Assembly: GCA_963576475.1 (NCBI GenBank)
Contig: OY754981.1
Location: forward strand, 28,620,132-28,684,131
Origin: Molanna angustata
Taxonomy: Eukaryota; Arthropoda; Insecta; Trichoptera; Molannidae
Length of the DNA stretch: 64,000 nucleotides
Direction: 5' to 3'
Made by a program: the position numbers and the translations under genes. The notes beneath the pieces are model-generated. The model was not told where the DNA came from. It worked only from the letters and a program-made list of their open reading frames with translations, and ran no database searches. Below, piece by piece: positions 45,381 to 57,342 of this stretch (positions are counted from its first letter, which is position 1; every line of letters begins with the position of its first letter).

Positions 45381-45797
45381 CAATGGCAATCAGTTAATCA
45401 CATTACAAAATAAATAAAAAATAGCAGAAGAAAAGTAAAAAATAAAACAAAGAAGATAGTAAATAAGAACAATTCATAACAATGATAGAAAGACTAAAGG
45501 ATAAGGAAAGGAAGAAGAAAGGAAGATGTAATCAGGTATTGTCAGATAAATATTTTTGCTTATCAATCAATTTTATCAATCTGTAAGTCGTAATATTCAC
45601 TAATTTATTTATTTTATTTTTTCTGTAATTTGGCACTAATCACTCTTCTTAGGGTGGGTTGCCTAGTATTTAATAAAAATGGCGAATTCTGAGCGACGTT
45701 AGTGTGTTTTTTTTTGTCAAAAACGTTAGTGTGTCTTGCTTAAAATGATGAAATGAGTTTTAAGGTGTGTGTGAAATTAAACAATAAAAGAAAAACA

Positions 45798-45859
45798 GAA
45801 TTAATTTTATATCTAACACAATATAGATATTTATATTGTGTTAGATATAAAATTAGTTC
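45798..45859. repeat. Small hairpin, 28-bp arms
   Basis: Arms 45798-45825 and 45832-45859 (TTTTATATCTAACACAATAT and its inverse) pair with one mismatch; loop GATATT. Confidence 0.94.
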
Positions 45860-46009
45860 TTAAAATAATCAGTCGATTACCACAATTCCTTGATGATCCA
45901 ATTTAAAATATAGTAGTTATGAGCTAAACAGGACGACTTATTCGTAAACACTGAGATGCAAAAAAAAATTTATAATCAACAAATAAAATTCTTTAAAATG
46001 TTTGATTTT

Positions 46010-46490
46010 CTTCTTCTTCCTTTTCATAGATCTGTTTCTACCGCTATTCTGTCTCCTGCGATGTGGACTGCCAACTGTCTCGCCATCTCTTTGGAAGTCT
46101 TCCTGGTGGTCTTCTTCCAGTTGGGTTCTCCTGGAGAGCGATACGTGGAAGTCTATTTTCAGCCATTCTGTTTACATGTGAGCTCCAATATCGCCTCCGC
46201 TGTCTTCCCCATCTGACGATGTTTTCCGTACTACAGTTTTTTTCTTATTTCAGTATGTATTTCGAATTCGGTCTCATAGAGTGTTTCCGGTTATACATCA
46301 CAATGTCCTCATCTGTGATGTTCTCAGAAGAGATTTTGTTCTCGTTGTGTCTGCTCTGGTCTCTACTCCGTAGGTTGCAATGGGTCTTACACATGTTTTA
46401 TGTATATATTCGAACTTTGCTTTTGATATTCATGTGTTTATTCCTCCATATACTTTCCTTTAGACATCCTACATGTTTGTCCTACTTTAG
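46010..46490 (-). mobile_element. LINE reverse transcriptase C-terminal fragment, third type
   Basis: Minus-strand frames joined over frameshifts give RPIATYGVETRADTTRTKSL, then LRTSQMRTLCITGNTLYETE, and NRMAENRLPRIALQENPTGR, RPPGRLPKRWRDSW. The YGVETRADTT-x-TKxLLRT segment and the GRPPxRW motif are typical of an insect RTE-like endonuclease-reverse transcriptase. Several stops and frame changes mark it as old. Confidence 0.75.
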
Positions 46491-47008
46491 ACATGTTTGA
46501 TTTTAATAAACATAAACGATCGGTGAATCATTATTCTACATATTTTTTCGCTTCTTCTTTCCTTTGGATTCACCGTACTTTCCTAATTTTGTTTTCTGGA
46601 ATTAATTTCACCTACAGAATATAACGTCTTGAATATAAATAACGGTTCTCGTTTCTGAAAACATTTCCGAATATCTTTACATTGTTTAATGGAAATTCCC
46701 CGCATGCCGACTTCGTTTGGTTCCTTGCCACCTCGTCATTAATAACATTAATGGTTTACTTCAAACAGATGAAAAAATACCTTTGAAACATGAGCATCTT
46801 TACCGTCTCAGAATATGTTAAGATGACGAAAGATCAAATCAAGAAATGAATAAAACATTGTTTTTGTCATCCAGACCATACGTTGAAACAGTGGGATTAC
46901 TAAGACGAACGTTTATAAATTTTTAGACGTATAATTGACACAAAAGTGAGAAAAAGTAAGACGTTATTACAGAATGTCAATTCAGACGCTGTAATGGTAT
47001 AGATTTAA

Positions 47009-47260
47009 ATAATAATAATAATAATAATAAGGACAATTTATAAAGCGCCGTTTAGTGACAACCGTGGTCACCTCAAGGGCGCTTTCAGTTTGCAAAAAAA
47101 TAAGTTAAAATTAGTCCTATAGCTAACACATTGAAAATGGTGAAACATAAAACTAAAAAAAATACAATAAGTTAAAATTAAGTTAAAATTAGTCCTATAG
47201 CTAACACATTGAAAATGATGAAACATAAAACTTAAAAAAATACGTAGAAATCACAAATAA
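47009..47260. repeat. (TAA)n, GC-paired block and a 78-bp direct repeat
   Basis: (TAA)8 is followed by AAAGCGCCGTTTAGTGACAA and CACCTCAAGGGCGCTTTCAG, whose AGCGCC/GGGCGCT ends pair. Then TTAGTCCTATAGCTAACACA occurs twice (47102-47165 and 47180-47243, period 78 bp). The first block resembles LINE or SINE ends seen in many invertebrates, but I cannot assign it. Confidence 0.6.
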
Positions 47261-47544
47261 ATCTAGTTATATACATATTACATAATCCAGATGAAATTAA
47301 TTATAAAAATAGTCGATTCAAAGTAAAGAATGAATGACTAACGAATCAAGGCGAAAAATAAATAATCAGAAGGACAAGTGCGTGTGCGTGTGCGGTTGTG
47401 CGTGTGTGTGTTACATGATACAGTTTATTACGTGTGTACGGAGAATGCCTGTGTGTATGTTAAGAAGTGTATGATCAATTGTGCTGAATTCACATTATAC
47501 AATGTTGTTTAACTTACAAAACCAAAGACTGCACTCAATATAAC

Positions 47545-47660
47545 GCAGGGATTATCCCTAGCATATTGGAGAGCAAAAACTCTAATTGACAGCAAAGTGC
47601 AAGAAAGTGTCATTAGTATGGATGTGTACGTCTACCCTTCCATTGTCTCTGTCTTAAATA
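47545..47660 (+). repeat. Interspersed repeat shared with 52571-52740
   Basis: GGGATTATCCCTAGCATATT, GGAGAGCAAA and GTGTCATTAGTATGGATGTG recur in order at 52574-52655. Confidence 0.65.
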
Positions 47661-48365
47661 TATGTATATTATTTTAACTTCATTATTTTTGTCAAACCCC
47701 TCTATGTAGAATATCATGTTTGTTAAAAAAAAACCATAGCAGCCACACGCTCCAAACAGTGAAGAATTAATACAACGGTTACACTAATTCAAAGTAGCGA
47801 CATAAAAATGAGATGAGAGGTCTAGAGCAATATTATTTTAAGTAAAGGCCCCCTACAAAGTGTGTTTATCAAAGAAGAGAAGTTGGTGTGTCCGTCAGCG
47901 CGACTTAAGTTTACTCTCCGTTTCACCTGAAGAGCGGGAAAGTTTACTTAACCAAGAAACGTGCCTTCTTAACCAAGTTAGAATAATCCAAGAAATACTT
48001 ATTTAGGTACTCTCCCAGCCGTACAAAATGGTAATTTATTCTTGCTATTCAATTAAGAAAGCAAAGGGATATTATTTGTGACGTTTCTTAATCAAAATTT
48101 TAATTATCTTGCACAATACTCCAATAAGTATAATTATTCCTTCTTTCGGCCAATTTCATCAATATACATCAACTAAGTACATATTCGAAGATTAATTCTT
48201 TAGAGGATCATTCAATGAATATGTTTGCATTTTACAACATTCTTAATATTATCAATGTCGGTCTCAGTGCTTAATATATTTCCAGTGCACATTCATACTA
48301 TACATCAACATTATTTTTTTATATCAAAAAGTCAGTATATTATTTAAATATACTTTATTTAAATA

Positions 48366-48642
48366 TTACATTTGGCCACATGGGGAGAGTTAGTAAGGAA
48401 CGCCTGACGAAGAAAATATACGTCAGGGCCGCCCAAGAAAGGGATGACACGACAATGTTAACGATATTCTGAAAGACGAAATTTAAGGAGCGTGAACAAC
48501 ATATGAACATGTATGAGACGATGTTAGAATATGGACACGAGGCATGGGATGCGTGCCAGGTTAGAAAAATGTACTGTTCGGTTCTCTCTACCTACCCCGC
48601 GAGGGCATGGTGTGATGGTATGTATGTATGTACATATAAGAT
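48366..48642 (+). mobile_element. RTE-like LINE 3' end
   Basis: Codes (with frameshifts) for FGHMGRVSKERLTKKIY, then the tail GTTCGGTTCTCTCTACCTAC, CGCGAGGGCATGGTGTGATG and (GTAT)n. Confidence 0.85.
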
Positions 48643-48669
48643 TCATTTCATTTTTATATATTTTTAAAT

Positions 48670-49250
48670 ATTTCTACAAATTCAAAAATATCTCAAGACG
48701 GACGTTCAACAGCAGACATCAAAAGCAGAATCCACCAAGCAAAAGTCGCCTTCAACAAAAGATCAACAATTTTTGAATCCCCTAATATTTCCATCAAAAT
48801 TAGGAAAAATTTGATCAAAACTCTTGTCTGGAGTGTACAGCTATATGGCTGTGAAACATGGACCATCAGCCAACGCGAAACGGGACGCCTGTCTGCGTTT
48901 GAGATGTGGTGCTATAGACGCATGGCTAAAGTTCACTGGTCAGAACACATAGGTACTAAGTAGGGTTGGAGAGACAAGGCAACTTATGAAAAGAATCGCC
49001 CAACGCAGAACAACTTGGATAGGCCACAACATCCGGCACTCAGGCCTGCTTTTTACCATCGTCGAAGGAATGATTGATGGGGGTAACTGTAGAGGTCGCC
49101 CCAGAAACAACTATATAGATCAGATAATCGGTGACGTGCGCTGTAGCAGTTACAAAGAGATGAACAGACTGGCGGACGATAGAGTTAAGTGGAAAGATCG
49201 AGTGCTTGGCGCAGACCAATCCTAGGATTGTGACCCAGAAGAAGAAGACA
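48670..49250 (+). mobile_element. LINE ORF2 C-terminal fragment, GAA-tailed class
   Basis: The frame reads ISQDGRSTADIKSRIHQAKV, AFNKRSTIFESPNISIKIRK, LVWSVQLYGCETWTISQRET, FEMWCYRRMAKVHWSEHIG, and after a frame change MKRIAQRRTTWIGHNIRHSG, RGRPRNNYIDQIIGDV, RLADDRVKWKDRVLG. The YGCETWT and WIGHxxRHxGLL motifs are typical of a LINE ORF2 end common in insects. The tail is (GAA)n at about 49240. Confidence 0.85.
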
Positions 49251-49479
49251 AATTGAGACTAAAAATATATATTGCAATAGTAAAAATAAAAATATTTAGA
49301 TTGTGTCAGTCGTAAATATAAATAAATAAAATAAGTAGTATAAATAATAATATAATAACTGTGCGTTTACATTAGCGAACGCATGTTTTACTTTATATAT
49401 TTCTAGTAAATCGTTAAAATTTTAATGTATTTTTTTTTCAGTAAAATTAGTGCTGTGAGCTAGATCCCGAGTCCCGAAC

Positions 49480-50268
49480 GAATCAACGGAAATTCATCGG
49501 CTCAAATTTCAATTCATTGTCTATTACTCGTAATATACATTTAGAGTATTGTTCACAGATTTGGAACCCACGCTACAGTAAATACGTTGATCGACTAGAA
49601 AGAGTCCAAAAACGATTTCTAAAATTTCAAATTATATAACATATACAGTTCTTATGATGAAATTGAGAAACATTTCCGAATGAAAAAAATCGTACACAGG
49701 AGAGAAGTTGCGGATCAAATGTTTCTCTTTAAAATTATTAATTCAAAAGTTGACTGTCCTGATTTATTAAATAAAATTAATTTCCATGCGCCGTTGCGAA
49801 ATGGCAGATTGAACTACTTGTTTTATGTTCCTCGAAGATTGTAACTTCTATAATGTCAACCTCTCAGCCAGTATCACACATTCTGATATATTCACCGCTA
49901 GTAATAACGCATACAAAAATTCTCTCTATAAGTGCATAGCATGAACTCGTATGTTGAATTTTTTTTTGTTAGTTATTTTTGTTTTTTCTAATATTATCTT
50001 TTGTATACTTTTACTTACATTTTGAGTTGTTGTTTGTAACAAAAATATAACAATTTAACTGTCACAATCCTTTTCCCATCCTTTTCCTTTCCCGTCACAG
50101 GCAAACATACATCTTAGTTATATTTAAATTTATGATGTTTGAAATGTTTTATATTTAATATCTGTGGACATATGTAATTGGTCTGTTTGTTTTTATTTTA
50201 TAGTGTATTATTCCATTTTAGTATTTTAAGACTGTATTTGTCCCTAAATAAATAAATAAATAAATATC
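49480..50268 (+). mobile_element. CR1/jockey-type LINE 3' end, degraded
   Basis: Frames joined over frameshifts give LEYCSQIWNPRYSKYVDRLE, RVQKRFLKF, then LLNKINFHAPLRNGRLNYLF, parallel to VLEFSSVVWNPFLITYINRL and LLSKLNFYCPSRNF in the element at 26742-28430. It ends in a clean (TAAA)n tail at about 50247-50268. Confidence 0.82.
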
Positions 50269-51720
50269 AAAAATATATATTTGTTCATATCAAAAGATAT
50301 GACAATGGATTAGCCAAAGCAATATTTCAGATCTCAATGATATTTTTGAAGAAGTGTGTAGGTACGAAAGGGAACTTATCTCTTAAATGGTTATGTATTG
50401 TGCCTGAAATCGATACGGAAGGCTTATACAAATATACGTGTCCTGAATGAACACATTGTTCTGAAACTGGAAGCTTTTACCAAACAAAGAGCTCAAGATG
50501 TTTCCAGCTATTCAACAAAATGATAGTCGTCATATGCATCCGGTATACATATTTTTCTTCACAAGTACACGCCCATACAAATGATCGATACGTGGTTATT
50601 TTCTCAATTGATATGGCGTTAATACGTACTCGTACAACATAAATATACAATTAAATATGTCTTTACGTGGACAATTGTTTACATAAAAGAATATTCAAAA
50701 ATTTTATTGGATAATTAGTTACATCAATGCTACACTGTTCTTTCGTTACCACTGTAGCTGCGCCTTGTTACGCAAGATGCAATGTGTGTGTCCTCGATGA
50801 TTCTCGGATATTCACGACGATTAACGAAGATCAACGAACCACAGCTCACTGCTGTTGAAGGAAGCCGATCGACAGAATCTCTATTCATGCGTTGATCGTT
50901 TAACAGAGTAGAGTCGCGTTTAATCTTAATTTATTAGTCCCACGACATCAACAATTAATATTAAGCTATTATTTTTATTGTATCTGTTTTATTCGAATAA
51001 ACCAGTGTTGATCATGTAAGTAGTTTTATTTTAAACCTTTCATCACTATAAACAATATACAAATTATCATTTATTTAATGAACTGACATAGGAAATATCA
51101 TATTGGGAGGTAGATGTTTTAAATTAAATCCTTTTGAACACGCAAATTTGTAATATAATCCTTTCGGACAGATAGATCACCTCAGAAGTAGTATTACGTG
51201 AAAGATGAGGTTAAATATATTTTTATTTTTAATTTTGAAGATTTGGATAAATAAACAAATGTCTTGTAGCAAATAATTTTCATACGTTTTAAATTACTTT
51301 GTGCTTGATTTACTATAATGGCATTGTAAGATGGTATAATTGTATTGAATTAGCATACAATTTGACTATATGTAGATTAACTATGTTATTGCAGTGTACG
51401 AGAGAACTTGCACTGACAAACTGTTTTAAACAAAAAAATCATACAATCTATTATTTCAACAACAACAAAAATAATAAAATATTAAAAATATTTTCAAACA
51501 ACATTCCTTTTATTTAGGGGAAATATTCGTTATCCGAATGATTTAAACAGCTTCCCTTTGAGTAAAAAGGACACCCTATTCTTAAAGCTTATTGCGGATT
51601 AGTTTTTGTCTTGAATTTAAAATGGCAAAATGAAGAAATTATAACATTTAAGTAGGCAAAAACTGTCATAAATGTCAACTGTCATTAATTTCCCTATTCC
51701 TGTAGTTAGACAAATCTCCT
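50269..51720. other. AT-rich intronic DNA, nothing recognised
   Basis: A slightly GC-richer patch at 50750-50900 has no assignment. Confidence 0.45.
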
Positions 51721-51965
51721 CTCCATTTTTGCCCTTCCTTCCCATAGTGTTGTATCAGGTTTCATATAAGATTTGTTTAATTGTCATTGGTGTTTTTATG
51801 TATAAATGTTATATGTTTATAGCTTTATGAAGGTTTTATTTTTTTTGTAGATGTGCCACTTTCACCCATAATTGTAACAGATTCTGGTCTGGGAGAAATT
51901 GCCACTAGGCAATAAGTCCGCCGTTTGTACTGGCAAATAAGTTATATACAATAAAGCGTTACATA
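51721..51965 (+). mobile_element. LINE 3' UTR fragment
   Basis: GGTCTGGGAGAAATTGCCAC then TAGGCAATAAGTCCGCC match the minus-strand fragment at 45310-45340. Confidence 0.6.
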
Positions 51966-52288
51966 AAAAAATAAAAATGGTCTTCTTCTTAATGTCTTTT
52001 TACACTTTCCAAATTCCTTTTGAATATGACAAACTAATAAAATTCCAGAGTTAAGCCTATGCCTTGTGATCCAACAGCGATGAAATTCTCTAAACTTCGT
52101 TGTTACTTCGACAAAATATATCATATAAAGAAAAAACTTATCTTTAAAATATTTTGATTAAATTTAAAAGCAGAGAAATCGATGAGTTTTTTTACGTCTT
52201 ATTATAAAATATAATTGTCGAGTTTAAGATCTTTCACAGCAAATCCTAAAGTGTGATGCTTAGAAAATATTGCCATTCGTAAGGTATG

Positions 52289-52573
52289 TCAAGGTATGGT
52301 TCCCAGTTCCCATTTACCTATCCTGGTTTTGGATTCCGTTTTCAATACACGACAAACAATCAGCACTCCTGATTTCTCCACCACATTGACGTTTATTTTT
52401 GGATATGTTCTGTTGTATATGGTACATATATGTGAATATATGGGATTGTGTTTAATGTATTTATCGAGAGTATCTGTGTATGTGTGTGAATTGTGGTTCT
52501 GAACGCCAAGATCCACTATCCTGAAATTAGTTCCATTAAAATAATCTTCTTTAACTAATTCTAATAATGACAA
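52289..52573 (-). other. Unassigned 94-codon open frame next to a repeat
   Basis: The minus-strand frame starts MSLLELVKEDYFNGTNFRIV and ends KTRIGKWELGTIP. It is longer than most random frames here, but has no motif I recognise. The first codon lies at the edge of the repeat shared with 47545, so it may be the remnant of a mobile element. No splice signals tie it to dystrophin. Confidence 0.25.
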
Positions 52574-52740
52574 GGATTATCCCTAGCACACCGGAGAGCA
52601 AACACATTAACTGAAAGGAAAACGTAAATGAGTGTCGTTGAAATGGATGTGTATGTGCAAAAAAGATAAATTTATTTAGTGTTGATATGTCGGTACGTGT
52701 ATTTTCCATTGTATATTGTGATCTCTGTTTCTTTGATATA
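52574..52740 (+). repeat. Interspersed repeat shared with 47545-47660
   Basis: GGATTATCCCTAGCACACCG, GAGAGCAAACACATTAACTG and GTGTCGTTGAAATGGATGTG. Confidence 0.65.
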
Positions 52741-53000
52741 TTTTTATGTTTATTATTTTTGATTGTATATTAATTTGTTATTTGTTTTATTTTTATGTAT
52801 AATTTTTTTGTGTGTATAATATGGTTTGTGTAGCATTGCACCCCCCTGTACACAGACTGTAATGAAAACTAATTATTTTAATATTAATTAATAATAATTT
52901 GAATCAGAACATGATGTGACATTGAAAAAATATAATAAAATACACACAGTTATTATACAATTATGGGTGCATGTAAGTCTTATAAAACAGACCATAGATA

Positions 53001-53190
53001 ATAATAAACAATCCCTTGCATCCTGCGCAAGTAGCGAGTTTATTTATGGCAATTTCTAACCAGTGTTCCCAGCCCAGAGAAACAATATTTGTGTGAGAAA
53101 TTAATTTAAATACATTTCTCCTCTGCTGGGGATCGAACTTAGGACGCCCGTACAGAAGCCAAACGGCTTACAAACTTGCCAAGGCAATCG
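53001..53190 (-). mobile_element. tRNA-related SINE, second family
   Basis: Minus strand: AAGCCGTTTGGCTTCTGTAC, GGGCGTCCTAAGTTCGATCC, then TTGTTTCTCTGGGCTGGGAA and GCAAGGGATTGTTTATTATT. Confidence 0.8.
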
Positions 53191-53706
53191 GCGTAGATAT
53201 AAGAAGAATAAGAGAACAAAGGTTTAAATTTTGGAAATACTGTTACACGTAGCCATTTCTTTAAGTTGTTTTGGATATTTCTTTATATTATTTTTTTAAT
53301 AGCCTCACAGAAGAAGTCAGTGTGAAAGGGGGAAGGTGGATGGGAGATAGGAAGAAGGTTTCACCTAATCACCCCACATTTTTTGAGAGAGGAAAAAAAT
53401 CCTGGTTCTGAGAAAAATTATATTTCCAACGTTTTTATGAATCTATCAAAGAAAAACTTCCGGGTCTTCTCGGAAAGAACATTTATACATCTATTTACTG
53501 TGTAAAATAAACACTTAACAAAAGAAATATTTATAAATAAATACTCATATTAATATCATTGGAAAGGACGATATAATAATGATATTGAAATGAGAATAAC
53601 GGAAGAAAAAGGTTATTTTACGAGGATTGAAATAATTACATTAAAAATTAATATAAAATGTATTGAGACCATGTATAACATAAGTAGTTCTACTTAACAC
53701 ACAAAT

Positions 53707-54022
53707 AACCTTTCCCTATTTGGGGTAGGCAGAGAGAACCGAACGCCAGACTGCTCTCTGTTGACATACATTTCTCGCTCCGTGCATGCATCTTCTCAAA
53801 CACACTCTTCTGTTATTCTTAGGTCTAACGTCTCTATCTTTCAATATTTCATTTATGTTATCGTGCCTAATTTTACTTGGCCGACCTCTACTTTTCATTC
53901 CTCTTTTATCAATCTTATATACTTTTTTTGTCAGACAGTGATCACTAATTCTTTCTATGTGGCCAAACAACCTTAGGGCATTTATTTTCATCTTACTTAC
54001 GATATCTCTTTCAATGATATGT
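53707..54022 (-). mobile_element. RTE-like LINE, C-terminal coding copy
   Basis: The minus-strand frame 53991-53716 reads MKINALRLFGHIERISDHCL, TKKVYKIDKRGMKSRGRPSK, then RRCMHGARNVCQQRAVWRSV and LSAYPK stop. WFGH has become LFGH. The 3' tail beyond CCCTATTTGGGG is short. Confidence 0.86.
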
Positions 54023-54056
54023 ATATTAATATCGAATTGGTTGGAATAAATTGCTG

Positions 54057-54240
54057 AATGGTAACTATGTCAAATATTAATTTAACACGCACCTCATAAG
54101 TTAATACCCCAACTTATGGAAACTTCTTACGATATTGATCGTCTCAGAGATTCAGACTAAAAACACAGTTTAAAACTGTGTCTCCGCCAGAGTCGAACCC
54201 GGAACCCTTGGGTCAACAGGCAGATATATAACCAAAAGTG
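54057..54240 (-). mobile_element. SINE-like repeat, third family, fullest minus copy
   Basis: TATGTCAAATATTAATTTAA, ATATTGATCGTCTCAGAGAT, CAGTTTAAAACTGTGTCTCC and B-box-like AGTCGAACCCGGAACCCTTG. Confidence 0.75.
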
Positions 54241-55064
54241 CCAACTATTATTCATATTTGTCTCACAAGAACACTTAATTTTTTTACTTTTTCCACCAAC
54301 CTTAAGTCTTAAATTGTCAATACGCGTTTAATTCTCTTAAATAGATGCTCAAACCATATACTGATATCCCTCACGACACACTTTATCATCCTGGTAACAA
54401 TATCAATTTTCATCTCTAATTCCATTCTTCTCCGATATTATCGCGATGTCGAAAAGTAAAATTGTATTTTAAGTCAATTTCAAATTCAAAACAATTTACA
54501 AGTTGTAGCCAGAATCCAATTCCGCCGAAAGAAAAATGATAGCTTTGAAAAAACGTTCGTTATTATATTTTTGTACGTTTTACATTTGGTAAATTCCAAA
54601 ATAAAAAGATAACACAGAATTTACATGCAACATATGGAAATGTAAAAAAGATACACAACATAAACACACCATTGTGCGTGAACAAAAAGAAAAAAAGCAG
54701 AGGGTGTGTGGGGAAAATTATGTGGAAAACGTCGGAAATTGGTAAGGTGAAATCTTCTGGGAAATGCCCATTGAAGTTGCATTTCTACTTTTTAATAAGA
54801 TGTTCTCTTTTGGCTTTGAATATTTTATTTCCAAGAGATATAAAACTAAACGTTTTTAAAATTCGTTTAATATCAAACTTATATTAAGCCCGTGTAATGA
54901 GTTTAATTAAATTTGTACTATGGTAGTGAGTATCGAAGAGCGAAATGGCGCTCTATTTTAAAGGTTTCTTACTTTTGTTTTTGAATGCTTTTCTTGTGTT
55001 TTACGTGAGCTATAAATCAAGGTAAGATACCGCTTACAATGTTTCTCTTAACAGTACTCGCAAA
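54241..55064. other. Intronic DNA, nothing recognised
   Basis: A short frame at 54672-54887 has no motif. Confidence 0.45.
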
Positions 55065-55640
55065 TATAGAATATAAAACGAGTGAGTTGTGGCCAACACT
55101 AAACTCCTCACTAACAAGTCATTCTATAAAGTATTCAAATTTTGTATGGAAAATTTCCAACATTTTCATGAAATGAGTTTGTTAAATTATTTTTTATTTA
55201 GTTTTTTATTATGAAAACTTGATAACTCTTCAATGCCATTTTATGAAAGTGATGTGCCTTTTTACGAATTTGAAAATAAAAATTTTAAATTTTAATTTTC
55301 CTGAGCTTGGGGTCACTTTGAAATATTTGACAGTTAAAAAAATTGAGAAGCACTATTGATATATCGTTCAAAATCTAATGGGATCTAATCGAGTATTAGA
55401 TATACATATTTGCAAAATTTGAATAGAATCGAATGAGTACTTTAGTCTATAATCGATAAAGTAAAATGAACACGCCGTACATAGCACATAGCACACACAC
55501 ACAGATACATTGTGATGAAACTTTCAGAATACAATCTCAGCATGATACTAGTTGATAATCTGCAAAAAAAATACCCTTAAAAATTGCGAAAACATGACTC
55601 CCCACTGTATCCTTTGGGTTAGTGAGGAGTAAACGTCATT
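55065..55640 (+). mobile_element. Fullest copy of the microsatellite-bearing repeat family
   Basis: The left side has ACTCCTCACTAACAAG and the right end TGGGTTAGTGAGGAGT, an inverted pair of 14 bases. Inside are a CACACACACACA run (55492-55503), TTGTGATGAAACTTTCAGAA and CAGCATGATACTAGTTGATA. The layout (sub-terminal inverted repeats around a microsatellite) resembles the Helitron-like family of the window, but the sequences differ and no terminal CTAG hairpin is seen. Confidence 0.65.
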
Positions 55641-55795
55641 AATTTAGTTTATTTATTTTCTTAAAAATGTCTTTCCATAATTACTTCAAACCAGGCCATA
55701 AGTTCCATAACAGTAACATGTGTGTATTACACCAAACACTCAATAAAATTTAATATCATCATCATTTCTAAATAAATAACATTGTTCAAGAAAAA

Positions 55796-55946
55796 AGTTC
55801 ATCACCCATTTTAAATGTAGTGTCTTTTATGTTGAGACAAGAATGGAGTGTAGAGATTCTTCCTTGATAAGGTAATAAACACTCGCACACCAGTCGCTGG
55901 TTATCCCAAATTGTGATATACGTTTTTATTGTGATGGTATGAATGT
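55796..55946 (+). mobile_element. Fourth SINE-like family copy, 5' truncated
   Basis: AGTTCATCACCCATTTTAAA, CACCAGTCGCTGGTTATCCC and the end GTGATGGTATGAATG. Confidence 0.75.
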
Positions 55947-56029
55947 AAAACTAAAAGTCGTCTAATATTTTTTTTATTTTTTGTTCATAATTTACAATAC
56001 CACTTCTTTACATATTATACCCTGCAGGT

Positions 56030-56495
56030 ACCTAAGACAAACAACGTGTATGGAGATCGTACCAGGAAACATCTTGTGCCGCATATTATTAACGCGTTGC
56101 CGATTAGGATAAGAAATATTTTAAAGTCTGACGAAACGAAAATAGTTACTATAAAAAATACTCTTAAACATCTGTATCTGAATTCAAGCGTTCGTTAGAC
56201 TTTAAATTATTATTGTTGATTAATTATAGGTATATCTAATGTATATTATGTGTAAGGTTTAATTCAATTTTTTTTTTTCTATCGAATTTCAAGTTTTTTT
56301 TTTCTTTCAAATTTTTGTTTGGTCTCTGTATCTTTAATATTTGAGATTAGTTTATTGAAATAATTATATGTGTAATTTATAATAATATATGAAAGAGAGA
56401 ATCTGCTCTGCCAAAATACTGCTTTGCAGTTTGGCGGGAAAATAAGAATGTATTACTTTTTATTAAAAAATAAATATCTTAAAAAAAAAAAAAAA
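56030..56495 (+). mobile_element. LINE 3' end with poly(A)
   Basis: The frame reads VPKTNNVYGDRTRKHLVPHI, INALPIRIRNILKSDETK and NTLKHLYLNSSVR stop. Such a short C-terminus with YGxR and LPxxIR motifs fits a non-LTR ORF2 end. The 3' UTR has CTGCTCTGCCAAAATACTGC, TTTGCAGTTTGGCGGGAAAA and finishes in about 15 A. Confidence 0.65.
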
Positions 56496-56929
56496 TATCC
56501 ACCTCACTAGACTTAGCCTGTACTGAGGTGGAATATTTCACAATCGCATTAATACATCTTCATATGTACATTATTTTAATCTTAATTCATTCATTTTTCG
56601 TGACAATACGTAATTCTATACAACAAAACGATTTATAAAAAATATATCAAACAATAAAATAAAAATACAAAACTTTAATACTAAAATATTTTACTTTATA
56701 GAATATATTATGAAGCGAATATTATGATTGAAAGTATGACATGTGAACAAACTATTTCAATGTGTTACTTCACTTACATTCGATCGATCGAATTATGTCT
56801 TTTGTTTCTGATCTCAGTATATCTATTTTTGTATTGTCTGTTTCAAAGTGTTTCAGCTATTTAGTTTCAATATAAAAAATGCCAGCTTAAATTTAATTAA
56901 TTTATTACTATTCACATTTAGTGCGGCAG

Positions 56930-57125
56930 ATAAAAGTGTTTCCTACAATCGTGACTGTGGAAAATCGTCCCCTGGAAGAGTCGGAAATACGAAATGACCG
57001 GAACGTTAACGTAAAAAAAGCTTCACGTGGAAATAAAACAGCCGGGACAGGTGTGCGAAGAGCGGGTAGTGGGGTAAACTAAATTGGCGGGCGGGCGGCT
57101 CGGCAACGGTACGGTGAACACAAGT
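56930..57125. other. GC-rich block
   Basis: About 190 bp with AATTGGCGGGCGGGCGGCTC, GGCAACGGTACGGTGAACAC and several CpG. It is followed on the plus strand by CTATAAATTCAGAAC. No repeat match inside the window and no coding motif. Could be a regulatory island or the 5' part of an unknown element. Confidence 0.25.
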
Positions 57126-57342
57126 GCTATAAATTCAGAACAATTCAGTGCCTAATGCGGAGAAGAAAGAAGAGAAAAAAAAATAAAACACATTTGCCCT
57201 TACGCAAATTTTTCGCGAAAACAAAACAAAAAAAAACAAATATGCAATGAAATTGTAGCTATATGTATAAAGAATGCGCGTTACGACCAAACATAAGGAT
57301 TGCGAAAAAAATCTCGCAAAGGATTTTAAATGTAAATATATA

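Noticed and set aside
45956..46500. Plus-strand frames of 86 and 145 codons with hydrophobic stretches
   Set aside because: The minus strand carries recognisable LINE motifs (YGVETRADTT, GRLPKRWRDSW); the plus frames are its shadow and not membrane proteins.
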